Assembly: GCA_032622095.1 (NCBI GenBank)
Contig: CP136068.1
Location: 15,173,729-15,237,728 of the forward strand
DNA from: Siphonodentalium dalli
Lineage: Eukaryota; Mollusca; Scaphopoda; Gadilida; Siphonodentaliidae
Length of the DNA stretch: 64,000 nucleotides
Direction of reading: 5' to 3'
Of this stretch, positions 37,001 to 48,334 are shown in pieces; the stretch's first letter is position 1, and every line of letters begins with the position of its first letter. The notes below the pieces were generated by a model that did no database searches, was not told where the DNA came from, and saw only the letters and a program-made list of their open reading frames with translations. Both the position numbers and the translations under genes were made by a program.

Positions 37001-39600
37001 TTATGTCATGAAGTGAATACCCATATGCATCCACGGACGTTCGGACAAGTCGCTAGCTGCAGCGGAAGTGAATAAATTAACCCATACGCTGCTGCCGAAT
37101 TCGCTATAAACACCGAAATTAACACCCGCCGACCACACCGCCCTAATGGGTCCGAGCGTGATGGTGTTTTCACCATCGTGCAGAACAGACCCGAATGTAC
37201 CAACGTTCCAATCCCCAAGTCGATAGCTCGAGCGGACACGGCACTGTTAACCCCTAACTTGCGGCCGTTTCCGCCAGGTAAGGGAAATCCAAAGAGGCAC
37301 CGACCGCACCTCCCCTGACTGCCTGACCACGGAAATGGACACTATATCATGAAGTGAATACCAATATGCATCCATGGATGATCGGACAAGTCGCTAGCTA
37401 CACCGGAAGTGAATAAATTAACCCATTCGCTGCTGCCGAATTCGCTATAAATGTACGCAAAAACGCCGAAATTAACACCCGCCGACCGGACCGCCCCTAG
37501 GGGTCCGAGTGAGATGGGGTTTGCACTATCGTGTACAATGGACAAGAATGTACCAAATTTCCAATCCCCAAGTCAATAGCTCGAGCGGACACGGCACTGT
37601 TAACCCCTAACTTGCGGCCGTTTCCGCCTGGTAAGGGAAATCCAAAAAGGCGCCGACCGCACCTCCCCTGACTGCCTGACCACGGAAATGTACATTACAT
37701 CATGAAGTGAATACCAATATGCACCCATGGGCGATGGGACAAGTCGCTAGCTACACCGGAAGTGAATAAATTAACCCATACGCTGCTGCCGAATTCACTA
37801 TAAATGTACGCAAAAACGCCGAAATTAACACCCGCGACCGGACCGCCCCTAGGAGTCCGAGTGAGATGGGGTTTGCACTATCGTGTACAATGGACCAGAA
37901 TGTACCAATGTTCCAATCCCCAAGTCGATAGCTCGAGCGTACACGGCACTGTTAACCCCTGACTGGCGGCCGTTTCCGCCAGGTACGGGAAATCCAAAAA
38001 GGCGCCGACCGCACCTCCCTGACTGCCTGACCACGGAAATGGACATTATATCATGAAGTGAATACCAATATGCATCCATGGACGATCGGACAAGTCGCTA
38101 GCTACACCGGAAGTGAATAAATTAACTCATACGCTGCTGCCGAATTCGCTATAAATGTTTGCAAAAACGCCGAAATTAACACCCGCCGACCGGACCGCCC
38201 CTATGGGTCCGAGTGAGATGTAGTTTGCACTATCGTGTACAATGGACCAGAATGTACCAAAGTTCCAATCCCCAAGTCGATAGCTCGAGCGGACACGGCA
38301 CTGTTAACCCCTGACTGGCGGTCGTTTCCGCCAGGTACGTGAAATCCAAAAAGGCGCCGACCGCACCTCCCCTGACTGCCTGACCAAGAAAATTGACGTT
38401 ATATCATGAAGTGAATACCCATATGCATCCACGGACGTTCGGACAAGTCGCTAGCTGCAGCGGAAGTGAATAAATTAACCCATACGCTGCTGCCGAATTC
38501 GCTATAAACACCGAAATTAACACCCGCCGACCACACCGCCCTAATGGGTCCGAGCGTGATGGTGTTTTCACCATCGTGCAGAACAGACCCGAATGTACCA
38601 ACGTTCCAATCCCCAAGTCGATAGCTCGAGCGGACACGGCACTGTTAACCCCTAACTTGCGGCCGTTTCCGCCAGGTAAGGGAAATCCAAAGAGTCACCG
38701 ACCGCACCTCCCTGACTGCCTGACCACGGAAATGGACATTATATCATGAAGTGAATACCAATATGCATCCATGGACGATCGGACAAGTCGCTAGCTACAC
38801 CGAAAGTGAATAAATTAACCCATACGCTGCTGCCGAATTCGCTATAAATGTTTGCAAAAACGCCGAAATTAACACCCGCCGACCGGACCGCCCCTAGGGG
38901 TCCGAGTGAGGTGTAGTTTGCACTATCGTGTACAATGGACCAGAATGTACCAAAGTTCCAATCCCCAAGTCGATAGCTCGAGCGGACACGGCACTGTTAA
39001 CCCCTGACTGGCGGCCGTTTCCGCCAGGTACGGGAAATCCAAAAAGGCGCCGACCGCACCTCCCTGACTGCCTGACCACGGAAATGGACATTATATCATG
39101 AAGTGAATACCAATATGCATCCATGGACGATCGGACAAGTCGCTAGCTACACCGGAAGTGAATAAATTAACCCATACGCTGCTGCCGAATTCGCTATAAA
39201 TGTTTGCAAAAACGCCGAAATTAACACCCGCCGACCGGACCGCCCCTAGGGGTCCTAGTGAGATGTAGTTTGCACTATCGTGTACAATGGACCAGAATGT
39301 ACCAAAGTTCCAATCCCCAAGTCGATAGCTCGAGCGGACACGGCACTGTTAACCCCTGACTGGCGGTCGTTTCCGCCAGATAAGGGAAATCCAAACAGGC
39401 ACCGACCGCACCTCCCCTGACTGCCTGACCACGGAAATGGACATTATATCATGAAGTGAATACCAATATGCATCCATGGATGATCGGACAAGTCGCTAGC
39501 TACACCGGAAGTGAATAAATTAACCCATACGCTGCTGCCGAATTCGCTATAAATGTACGCAAAAACGCCGAAATTAACACCCGCCGACCGGACCGCCCCT
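31074..39600. repeat. Higher-order repeat domain 3: 3-mer and mixed multiples
   Basis: Equivalent points 32473/33518 and 35267/36312 are 1,045 bp apart (3-mer). 33518/35267 is 1,749 bp (5-mer) and 36312/37006 is 694 bp (2-mer). A larger offset of 3,137 bp links 34712/37849, 35267/38404 and 35757/38894. All steps are sums of 353- and 341-bp monomers, as expected from unequal exchange. Confidence 0.8.
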
Positions 39601-41544
39601 AGGGGTCCGAGTGAGATGGGGTTTGCACTATCGTGTACAATGGACCAGAATGTACCAAATTTCCAATCCCCAAGTCAATAGCTCGAGCGGACACGGCACT
39701 GTTAACCCCTAACTTGCGGCCGTTTCCGCCAGGTAAGGGAAATCCAAAAAGGCGCCGACCGCACCTCCCCTGACTCCTGACCACGGAAATGTACATTATA
39801 TCATGAAGTGAATACCAATATGCATCCATGGGCGATCGGACAAGTCGCAAGCTACACCGGAAGTGAATAAATTAACCCATACGCTGCTGCCGAATTCGCT
39901 ATAAATGTACGCAAAAACACCGAAATTAACACCCGCCGACCGGACCGCCCCTAGGGGTCCGAGTGAGATGGGGTTTGCACTATCGTGTACAATGGACCAG
40001 AATGTACCAATGTTCCAATCCCCAAGTCGATAGCTCGAGCGTACACGGCACTGTTAACCCCTTACTGGCGGCCGTTTCCGCCAGGTACGGGAAATCCAAA
40101 AAGGCGCCGACCGCACCTCCCCTGACTGCCTGACCACGGAAATGGACATTATATCATGAAGTGATACCAATATGCATGCATGGACGATCGGACAAGTCGC
40201 TAGCTACAACGGAAGTGAATAAATTAACCCATACGCTGCTGCCGAATTCGCTATAAATGTACGCAAAAACGCCGAAATTAACACCCGCCGACCGGACCGC
40301 CCCTAGGGGTCCGAGTGAGATGGGGTTTGCACTATCGTGTACAATGGACCAGAATGTACCAAAGTTCCAATCCCCAAGTCAATAGCTCGAGCGGACACGG
40401 CACTGTTAACCCCTAACTTGCGGCCGTTTCCGCCAGGTAAGGGAAATCCAAAAAGGCGCCGACCGCACCTCCCCTGACTGCCTGACCAAGAAAATTGACG
40501 TTATATCATGAAGTGAATAACCATATGCATCCATGGACGTTCGGACAAAGTCGCTAGCTGCAGCGGAAGTGAATAAATTAACCCATACGCTGCTGCCGAA
40601 TTCGCTATAAACACCGAAATTAACACCCGCCGACCCCACCGCCCTAATGGGTCCGAGCGTGATGGTGTTTACACTATCGTGCAGAATAGATCCGAATGTA
40701 CCAAAGTTCCAATCCCCAATTCGATAGCTCTAGCGGACACGGCACTGTTAACCCCTAACTTGCGGCCGTTTCCGCCAGGTAGGGAAATCCAAAGAGGCGC
40801 CGACCGCACCTCCCCTGACTGCCTGACCACGGAAATGGACATTATATCATGAAGTGAATACCAATATGCATCCATGGGTGATCGGACAAGTCGCTAGCTA
40901 CACCGGAAGTGAATAAATTAACCCATACGCTGCTGTCGAATTCGCTATAAATGTATGCAAAAACGCCGAAATTATCACCCGCCGACCGGACCGCCCCTAG
41001 GGATCCGAGTGAGATGGCGTTTGCACTATCGTGTACAATGGACCAGAATGTACCAAAGTTCCAATCCCCAAGTCGATAGCTCGAGCGGACACGGCACTGT
41101 TAACCCATAACTTGCGGCCGTTTCCGCCAGGTACGTGAAATCCAAAAAGGCGCCGACCGCACCTCCCCTGACTGCCTGACCACGAAAATTGACATTATAT
41201 CATGAACTGAATACCCATATGCATCCATGGACGTTCGGACAAGTCGCTAGCTGCAGCGGAAGTGAATAAATTAACCCATACGCTGCTGCCGAATTCGCTA
41301 TAAACACCGAAATTAACACCCGCCGACCACACCGCCCTAATGGGTCCGAGCGTAATGGTGTTTTCACTATCGTGCAGAATAGTCCCGAATGTACCAAAGT
41401 TCAAACCCCCAAGTCGATAGCTCGAGTGGATATGGCACTGTTAACCCCTAACTTGCGACCGGTTCCACGGGTACGTGAAATCCAAAAAGGCACAAACCGC
41501 ATCTCCCCTGGTTGCACGACCACGGAAATGGACATCATATCATG
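39601..41544. repeat. Diverged inner edge of the left satellite arm
   Basis: Monomers here carry private substitutions and small indels (e.g. TAGCTCTAGCGGACACG near 40726, GAACTGAATACCC near 41204, TATGGCACTG near 41430). The last breaks off at ATCATATCATG (41534-41544). Edge decay is typical where exchange no longer homogenises copies. Confidence 0.75.
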
Positions 41545-42432
41545 CAGCGAAAAGTGTATTCTGGTCCTGCTAGATCAACACCGATATTCGAAAACTTATA
41601 CGAGGTGAGTGATAACATATCAATTGAAACACATATGTATGAGACCCGGAGAATTTTCTTTATGGTACATGCAAAAATATATTACAAAACAACTGAATAT
41701 GTGAATGGGGGGGGGGGGTAACCCCATGTATATTTATTATAAAACAACATGGTTCTGGTCATGATAGTCGCATGGGTAGTGACTTAAAGTGGTATGCTAT
41801 TCAAAGCACTGCATGTGACATTGTGTATGGGTTATAGCGAGGTGTCACATTCGTCACCACGGACTTCAATTCAATTAATTAATTTATTTTTGGTGAATCC
41901 CTTGTGATTATCAGTCCAGTGATTAACTAATTTACTTCGAGCTCTCGTGCGATTTACTTTTGGCGGTTTTCGTTACAATAAATAATCATGAATAATGTAC
42001 ATGTATCAATTGTACGTGTTTTTATAGGAATTGGTTTCGACAGTAGTTATACGAATTAATATATGCGAATTAATTGGGATTTAAAACATGATCAGATTAA
42101 GGGATTTTAAAATCGGATTATGAACCTTGGCCTCATCCGTGGGATGAGTGCGATGCATGGCTTCGTGTACATGGCAAGAAACCCATTCGAATGTAATTTG
42201 CAACCAATGGAATGAACCAATGATATAGTTGCATTGATATATAAAATGGTTACATTCTAAATTGTGGAAGGTGGAGCGAACAAGTCAGATTTTATTTGGC
42301 TTAATTAGTTCCTTTTTACCAGAGCGTCGGTACGAGTGATCTGAGCGGTCTGTAACCTTAATTGGAAGCAACCGCCCTCGTGCTGATGCCGGCGAGTGAG
42401 ACGGTTTTGGATTAGGCTTAGTGCGACGGACA
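41545..42432. other. Interior of the giant element, non-coding
   Basis: AT-rich unique sequence between the left satellite arm and the broken ORF. It contains a G12 tract (41707-41718) and no recognised gene. GC-richer sequence begins near 42320 and leads into an ATG at 42433, so the promoter or 5' leader of the broken ORF may lie here. Confidence 0.45.
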
Positions 42433-42536
42433 ATGGAGCTAATCCCTGACGCCGCGTTAGCAGCAATAGAGAGATCTCAAATTGCGGATATTGTTAGCTG
42501 GAATCTCCAGTCTAACAGAGGCTATTTGACTCTGTG
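42433..42536 (+). pseudogene. 5' part of a broken ORF inside the giant element
   Basis: An ATG in a good context (GGACAATGG) opens a frame of 34 codons: an acidic/hydrophobic start (MELIPDAALAAIERSQIADI), then a likely beta-strand stretch (VSWNLQSNRGYLTL). It is cut at 42536 by the foldback-like insertion at 42537. Across the insertion, sequence resumes at 45040 after the 7-bp duplication, but in a frame shifted by one base, so the ORF is broken even if the insertion is removed exactly. I do not recognise the protein family. The link between the two parts is inferred from the target-site duplication and compatible character. Confidence 0.5.
42530..42536. repeat. 7-bp target-site duplication, left (CTCTGTG)
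   Basis: CTCTGTG immediately before the inverted terminus GTCCGAATCGGCATCTC. The same heptamer is at 45040-45046. Confidence 0.75.
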
Positions 42537-43260
42537 GTCCGAATCGGCATCTCTGGTTTAGACTAGGTTTTATTCTAGACCAGGTTTAACTTCAGTTTAA
42601 ACTAGGTTTAAGTAGGGTTTAAACTTGTTTTTACAGTAGTTAAACCAGGTTTATGGGAGTAAAACTGGGTTTTAGCGTACTTAAACCAAGTTTTGTGATA
42701 AACTCAGTTTAAGTTGAAACTAGGTTTTATTAACGTGATAAAGTTATGGTAATATTACTAATTGTTTGTGGTGAATTGGCTATATAATCATCAGTATAAG
42801 CTTAGGTATATATGATTTATACGTACCATACGTCTCGCCTCGAACATACACCTTTAAATATACTTTGAAAAAAATTCAAAGTTAAACCACCCTACCCCAG
42901 GTTTGACTAAAACCTATTTTTTTGGGTTTAATTATTCGGCCGATATTTTTCGCCCAATATTGATGTTGTTTCTTCATGAATATGGGAGTGTTTATTTTGA
43001 ATAGGGGGAGGCGTTTATGCGCGGGCGTTTGTCACTCAATGTAGATGCAGGAGAGTCTTAGTGGAATTCGGGGAGGCGATGTCGGTACTTATGAGATAAA
43101 TTCTAACAAAATACGTGCCAGTGTGATGGATGATTTGTTGCTATATATGTCTGTTTGCAATTCGCTCGTTCGGATGTCGATTTCGCGGCTGAGAGCATGG
43201 CGGGATCGGACTGATCGGATTGACACGTTGGACACGAACATGACTTTTGAAACTGATTCC

Positions 43261-43870
43261 TTATTCACAAAAAGGTCTCTTTCGGTCAATTTGACGCATG
43301 GGTTGGTGGCCCGCCCAAATACCCATCAGAGAGACCCCAGCCTTCACCCGGGGAGGGTAACGGCCACCCTGAGGGGTGGAGTATGGACTATTTTGGAGAA
43401 CTGTAAGGATTTCGGCCAATTTGATAGTATGGGTGGGTGGCTCGCCCCAAATAACCCATAGAAACACCCCACCCCTCACATCGGGGGGGGGGGTATAACC
43501 CGAGGGGGTGAACGTGGGATATCGACCATTTTCGAGACTGGTAAGGATTTCGGCCAATTTACGGCATGGATGGATGGCCCGCTCAAATGTCCCATAGAAA
43601 CAGCCCACCCCTGAACGCTGGGGGAACCACCCCAGGAGGTGAAAATGGGGTATGGACCATTTTCCAGAACGGTAAGGATTTCGGTCACGTTGACGTCAGC
43701 AGTGTGGGTAGCCCGCTCCAACTACCCCCTAGAAACACCCTCACCCGGATGTACCACCCCGAGGGGGTGAAATGAGGTATGGACCATTTTCGAGAACGGT
43801 GGGTGGCACACCCCAAATGCCCCCCATAGAAACACCCCACCCCCACCCCGGACCCCATTTTCACCCGCTC
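43261..43870 (+). repeat. ~132-bp tandem units, direct half
   Basis: Units share GGATTTCGGCCAATTTGA, a GCATGGGTGG-like word, CATAGAAACACCCCACCCC, a GGGGGT-rich spacer and GAGTATGGACCATTTT. The near-equivalent CATGGGT positions are 43297, 43427, 43562 and 43695. They are degenerate in GC-rich spacers. Confidence 0.8.
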
Positions 43871-43889
43871 GGATAGAACCACCCGCAGT

Positions 43890-44700
43890 AAGGGTGGGGG
43901 TGTTTCTATGACTATATTTACAGGGCGGGGCCGCCCATCAATGACGTCATATTGGCCGAAATCCTTACCGTTCTCGATAACGGTCCATACCCCATTCTAT
44001 GGGGTATTTGGGGCGGGCCACCTACACATGCCGTAATATTGACCAACAGAGGCATGTTTTTGCGAATAATGAATAAAATGCTCCATACCCCATTTTCACC
44101 CCAGCAGGGTGGTACCCTCCAGGGATGAGGGTAGGGTGTCTATATGGGATATTTGGAGCGGGTCACACACCCCTGTCGTCAAATTGGCCGAAATCCTTAC
44201 TGTTATCGAACATGGTTCATATCCCATATTCACCCCTCGGGTGGTAACCCACCCCACCCCGCCCGGATGTGAGGGGTGGGGTGTTTATATGCGTTATTTG
44301 AGGTACCTTCCCCGGGGGTGAGGGTTGGGGTGTTTCTATTCGGTATTTGGGCGTACCCAATTTCCACCCCCTCTGGTGGGACCCCTCCCCCCCGGTGATG
44401 GGTGGGTAGGGGTGGTTCTATGGTGTATTTTGATCGTGCCACCCACTCCTGCTGCCAAATTAATTAGCCTAAATCCTTACCGTCCATACCCCTATTATCC
44501 CGGGGTGAGGGGTGATGTTTCTATCGGGTATTATGGGAGAGCCACCCATTCATGCCGTCAAATTCGCCGAAATCCTTCCCGTTCTCAAAAATGGTCCATA
44601 CCCCATTTTCACCCGTCCGGATGGTACCCCCGGGGTGGTGGTGTTTCTATGGGGTATTTGTGGCGGGCCCCCACCCATGCCCTCAAGAGATATTTTTGAG
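43890..44700 (-). repeat. ~132-bp units, inverted half
   Basis: The same unit appears in reverse complement: GAAATCCTTACCGTTCTC, CGGTCCATACCCC, GGGGTGTTTCTATGGGGTAT. Copies are near 43951, 44189, 44472 and 44570. The inversion centre lies near 43870-43910, where GGGTGGGGGTGTTTCTATG faces CATAGAAACACCCCACCCC. Confidence 0.8.
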
Positions 44701-45039
44701 TTCCAATAGTCAAGTTCGTCCATGATATCAGATAATATCTAACCGTTATACAACAGACCGTGCATTCGTCGTGATTTCTCAAAGCGCACGGTTATTCCCC
44801 TGATTAGGAGATTATATAGCGACAACAGGTCGCGTGACCGGACAATGAATTGACAAGTAGCGATAACAAACAGACAGACCACGCCTCCTATTCTTGCAAT
44901 TGGACAAGTGTGGCCCACAGGTAACGCAATCGACCAAATCTATGTCGTCCAGCGGTGGAGAAAAACTTGGTTTTACTACTAAAACCCAGTTTAAACTGGT
45001 AGTTTAAACTAGGTCTAAACTGGAGATGCCGATTCGGAC

Positions 45040-45735
45040 CTCTGTGTTGAATTCCGTACGGAAGATGCTGGAAACCAGATATCTTCTACCCGGAGCAAGA
45101 ACGCCAAGACCAGCCGTACCATGAAAGTGGAGCCTCCTAAGAAAAAGACGCCAGCTCGAAGGAGAAGGGACGCAGCCAGACGGGCGAAATGGAAGAAGAA
45201 GATGGGGGCGACCGTTGATCGACCGGTCACCCCTCCCCGTGTGGCTCAGCCGTCCAAAGTCATAGCCGGCGGGTCGAAGTTGTCTCAGAGACGCCCAGAC
45301 GACTCGACCTGCATGGAGACTGACGACATTGAACCAGCTAGCAGGGACTCCGTGGATCTGCCGGAGGTCCCTGCTGTCGTCGTCGAAGCTTGCGGAGACA
45401 GGGACGTGGACACCACCCCAGATGTTCCTGCCGCCAGCTTCGACGTGGAACTGGATAGCTTTACACCTCGGACACCGGATTACCAAAACATCCCGGTGTC
45501 CCCCAGCTCCACCAGCACCAACAACAACAACATCAGCGCAACCTCCACCGATGAAGAAATCAGGACTGAGGTCGCCAAACAGATTGCATTGTCACAAGAG
45601 GCGATGAGGATATCAGCAATCAACAATGAGCGACATCAACTTATCTTACAACAGCTCCAACTGAAATCTCCTCCGCCACCACAATCATCAACAGAAAAGC
45701 CTAACCCAAAAAAGAAAAGAAAAAAGAAAAAGTAA
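45040..45735 (+). pseudogene. 3' part of the broken ORF: basic, low-complexity protein
   Basis: An open frame of 231 codons runs from the duplication at 45040 (LCVEFRTEDAGNQ...) to a TAA at 45733-45735; the first ATG in it is 45121 (204 codons). Seen in order: a strongly basic block (PKKKTPARRRRDAARRAKWK, about residues 5-24 from that ATG), a Ser/Pro/Asp-rich middle, an Asn/Ser/Thr patch, a probable helix (DEEIRTEVAKQIALSQEAMR), a PPPP run and a terminal KKKRKKKK. The basic ends suggest nucleic-acid or nuclear localisation. An AATAAA is at 45780. I do not recognise the family. Its place inside the giant element suggests transposon or captured origin. Confidence 0.5.
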
Positions 45736-46852
45736 TCACCATCACAAAATGCTTACCCTTCCCCCCCGTCTTATTCTCTAATAAAATCAAAATCATGAGG
45801 GATTAAGGAAAGGGCCCTTCGGCCCTTTCGACAATCCCGGGGCTAGCTACCCCAAACCAACCCACTAAAAATTGTGTCAAATCGACATCTTGATCTTATC
45901 ATAATGCGACCACCACGAGTTCTACCAGTTATGGTCATATATCCATGCTCTGTTTGCGACGGTGAAGCCGAAGGTAGGGGAACAATTTGATTTATATTTT
46001 TAATGTTGATATATACTAACGGAAAGTTGCTAATGCAGTTTAGATAATTACTGTTTGTTTCTCCGTTATTCGCGAATTTATAGTTATGATGTTTGGTATT
46101 ATCTGATTATTCGCATAGTAAAGCATGACACACAATATATTTTTGTACGAATGATTTTGAGCGAGTCGAATATTGATTGGACAAGCTAACTAACGGAATT
46201 GTATGTTCGAGCAATCATAACCTATTTTCTCAGTCTGGAAATTCCAACATTCGAATAGTCTATGATATTATTTGTGAAATCCGATTGTTTGAAATGTTGC
46301 CAACATGTCAGCCATTTAATTTTAAATTGTCCAACAATCCATAACGATACGTATATCGGCCAATAAAGCGAATGCGATTAACAATTTGTCTATACCATAT
46401 ATCAATGTTTTTTCAATTTGCTCACATTACCAGTCGATGCGCTGAATTATTCCTGTAAAACAGTTTGTGGTTACAACACGTGTTGCGGTACGGGTAGCTA
46501 TATAGATTCCAGTAACCGTATCGAACGGAGAAACGAATATTTATTTCTGAACTACATATTTACTCTCCAGTAGCCAAATAAATTTTGTATTGACGACTGG
46601 CATGCCGATATCAATAACTCGAAACTATACGAAATATATTGACCGAGTGCAATAAATTCCATTTAAAGTCGAGATTTAGCTAGCGAGGCTCGAATCGAAT
46701 TTAGTGGACGAGGTTAATAAATTGCGTATTGAATCTGATTGAATTGCGACGAATTTGAGATCCATCTTTATCACTTAATCACATTGTAGCATGGGAAAAC
46801 GACCCAAAGACGGCTGGGGTTAAATAATTCATAATGATTTCTTTATCACAAC
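45736..46852. other. Interior of the giant element, downstream of the ORF
   Basis: Just after the ORF come AATAAA (45780) and two short hairpins: AAAGGGCCCTTCGGCCCTTT (45809-45828) and GGGGCTAGCTACCCC (45838-45852). The rest is AT-rich with no gene recognised. The hairpins might belong to a 3' UTR, but this is inference. Confidence 0.45.
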
Positions 46853-48134
46853 CAGTGTTCACGCTGGACCGAAAAAATCTTTAGCCAAAAGTTTAGCCAA
46901 ATGAAAATTTTATTAGCCAAATGAAAAAAACTTTAGCCAAATGTTTTTTGGTCAAATTAAAAAAAACTTTGGCCAAATTAAATCATCGTTTTCTGGTCGG
47001 AAATCTAACAGACACAGGTAAAATACACAATAATTTAAATAATTTTTATGAACTAGAAGTATTTTTATATATATCATTTATTAAAAATTTATTAATCATT
47101 ATGTGAAAGAGTGATTGGGGGGGGGGGGCGTAACCCGGGATTGTCCTTCTTAATGGTCATTATTTTTTTGTTTTATATCAATATCTTTTTTTAAATCATT
47201 AAATATTTATCCTTGCGAAAATATCTAAGTGACATCTGGAAACTAATAACTTAATATTGTTACGCCATTATCAAATTACAATCCGTCATAAAAGCATTCA
47301 TATTATTTTGTCCGTATCGGTATTGACGACAAATAGCCACAAAATATCTGTCGTGATTCACATTTGGCTGATTAAGCTATTGTCTTACACTTGGTGCTCA
47401 TAAACCTCGACCGACATAAATACAATGTCATCATAAACATGCATTGTGCGGGAGTCCCGTGAGTGACCAGACAGACAATGGGGGATTAGGGGATTAAATG
47501 TAAAATAATAACCTTTTGCTGTTTCGTGCAGAATGACGTAATTTTTCTCCAGATTAAAACAGCCTGTTACGAACAAATTGCTTATATACCAGCATCAATG
47601 CACACTTTACAAAATATTGCTTTCTTCACATTGTCATGATTCAACCACGGCCCATGCGTCTTTGAATGTCCGTCTTGTGAAAACTGAAGATGATTGCATA
47701 TCACTGTGTGATCGCTTGGTTGATAGAGTTGTCGATCGGGTTTCCCTTTGTACTGTCCGCGATCGGGTTTCCCTTTGTACAGTCGGCAATATATTCCCAC
47801 TTTCGATATTTTCGGACTAGAACGTTCACATCACAGAATTGAAAACCCACTTGCCAAAATTTATGTTAGATTTGGAAATAAAAATATGTTTACTGTACAC
47901 TAAATGTTAGAGCTTACCTTTTGCTGTTACGGAACGAAATTAATGAAATACTTTCGTCACCTACCTTCGTCTTGAATGTCGATCTATTGAGCGCTTTTAT
48001 GAATTAGCTTTCTGACTCCATGCTTTCAGTCTCCATTTGCGGTAAAAAAAAGTCTAGCCAAATGAAATTTTTATTAGCCAAATTCGAAAAAGATTAGCCA
48101 TTGGCTAATTTGGCTACCGACAGCGTGAACGCTG
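46853..48134. mobile_element. hAT-like non-autonomous transposon (1,282 bp)
   Basis: Ends CAGTGTTCACGCTG (46853) and CAGCGTGAACGCTG (ending 48134) are inverted repeats. The 8-bp duplication ATCACAAC flanks at 46845-46852 and 48135-48142. Next to both ends, TTTAGCCAAATGAAAA-like words repeat (five or more on the left to ~46980, three or more on the right from ~48050), as expected for subterminal transposase-binding repeats. A G12 tract is at 47117-47128. No transposase ORF. Confidence 0.85.
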
Positions 48135-48142
48135 ATCACAAC

Positions 48143-48334
48143 CAAAGAGGAAGTAAAGACATGTGCATTAATGAAAAAATAACTCAACTCAACTCATTCA
48201 ATTATGCAATATCATTATGATATTCCAATTAACACATGACAGTTACATATATGATGGTTGTTACGGCGCATTACATGTATGTTCAGTTCAACGTGTGTGT
48301 GTTTGTGGGGGTGCTTAAAAAACAATATTTGTTC
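48143..48334. other. Interior of the giant element before the right arm
   Basis: Short AT-rich spacer with AACTCAACTCAACTCATTC and a GTGTGTGTTTGTGG run. No gene. Confidence 0.45.

Larger units (their letters stand above)
17561..41544. repeat. Left satellite arm: ~353-bp monomers, about 68 copies
   Basis: Monomers are anchored by a conserved GAATTC (17862, 18215, 18556, 18909, 19261, 19614...), giving steps of 352-353 bp or 341 bp. The 341-bp class lacks 12 bp (TATAAACACCGAAATT instead of TATAAATGTACGCAAAAACG). Each monomer holds the near-palindrome GGACCGCCCCTAGGGGTCC and many CpG sites. Minus-strand ORFs of 65-122 codons recur with the monomer and are by-products. Diagnostic variants (GATGCGG, GATGTAG, GATGGGG, GATGGTG before TTTGCACT/TTTTCACC) define the higher-order structure. 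Confidence 0.95.
42537..45039. mobile_element. Nested 2.5-kb foldback-like element
   Basis: Termini GTCCGAATCGGCATCTCTGG (42537) and the inverted end ...GAGATGCCGATTCGGAC (45039) match, flanked by CTCTGTG on both sides. The outer parts are rich in TTTAAACTAGGTTT motifs (42565-42730 and 44970-45027). The inner part is made of ~130-135-bp tandem units in direct orientation (43261-43870) followed by inverted units (43890-44700), so the whole can fold back on itself. ORFs across it are repeat by-products. No transposase is visible. The superfamily is unassigned; a 7-bp duplication is not diagnostic. Confidence 0.75.

Noticed and set aside
17592-41404. Recurring minus-strand ORFs of 65-122 codons in the satellite arm as a gene family
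   Set aside because: They repeat exactly with the 341/353-bp monomer period, overlap in other frames, start and stop at monomer-fixed positions, and vary by monomer indels rather than by codon. No domain is seen.
17561-41544. A CRISPR-like array (repeats with spacers)
   Set aside because: Repeats are 341-353-bp contiguous monomers with no variable spacers, in a eukaryotic context with introns.
43045-44709. Several 65-138-codon ORFs at 43.0-44.7 kb as proteins
   Set aside because: They lie across the ~132-bp direct and inverted units of the nested foldback-like element and share repeat-derived Pro/Gly-rich segments in several frames.
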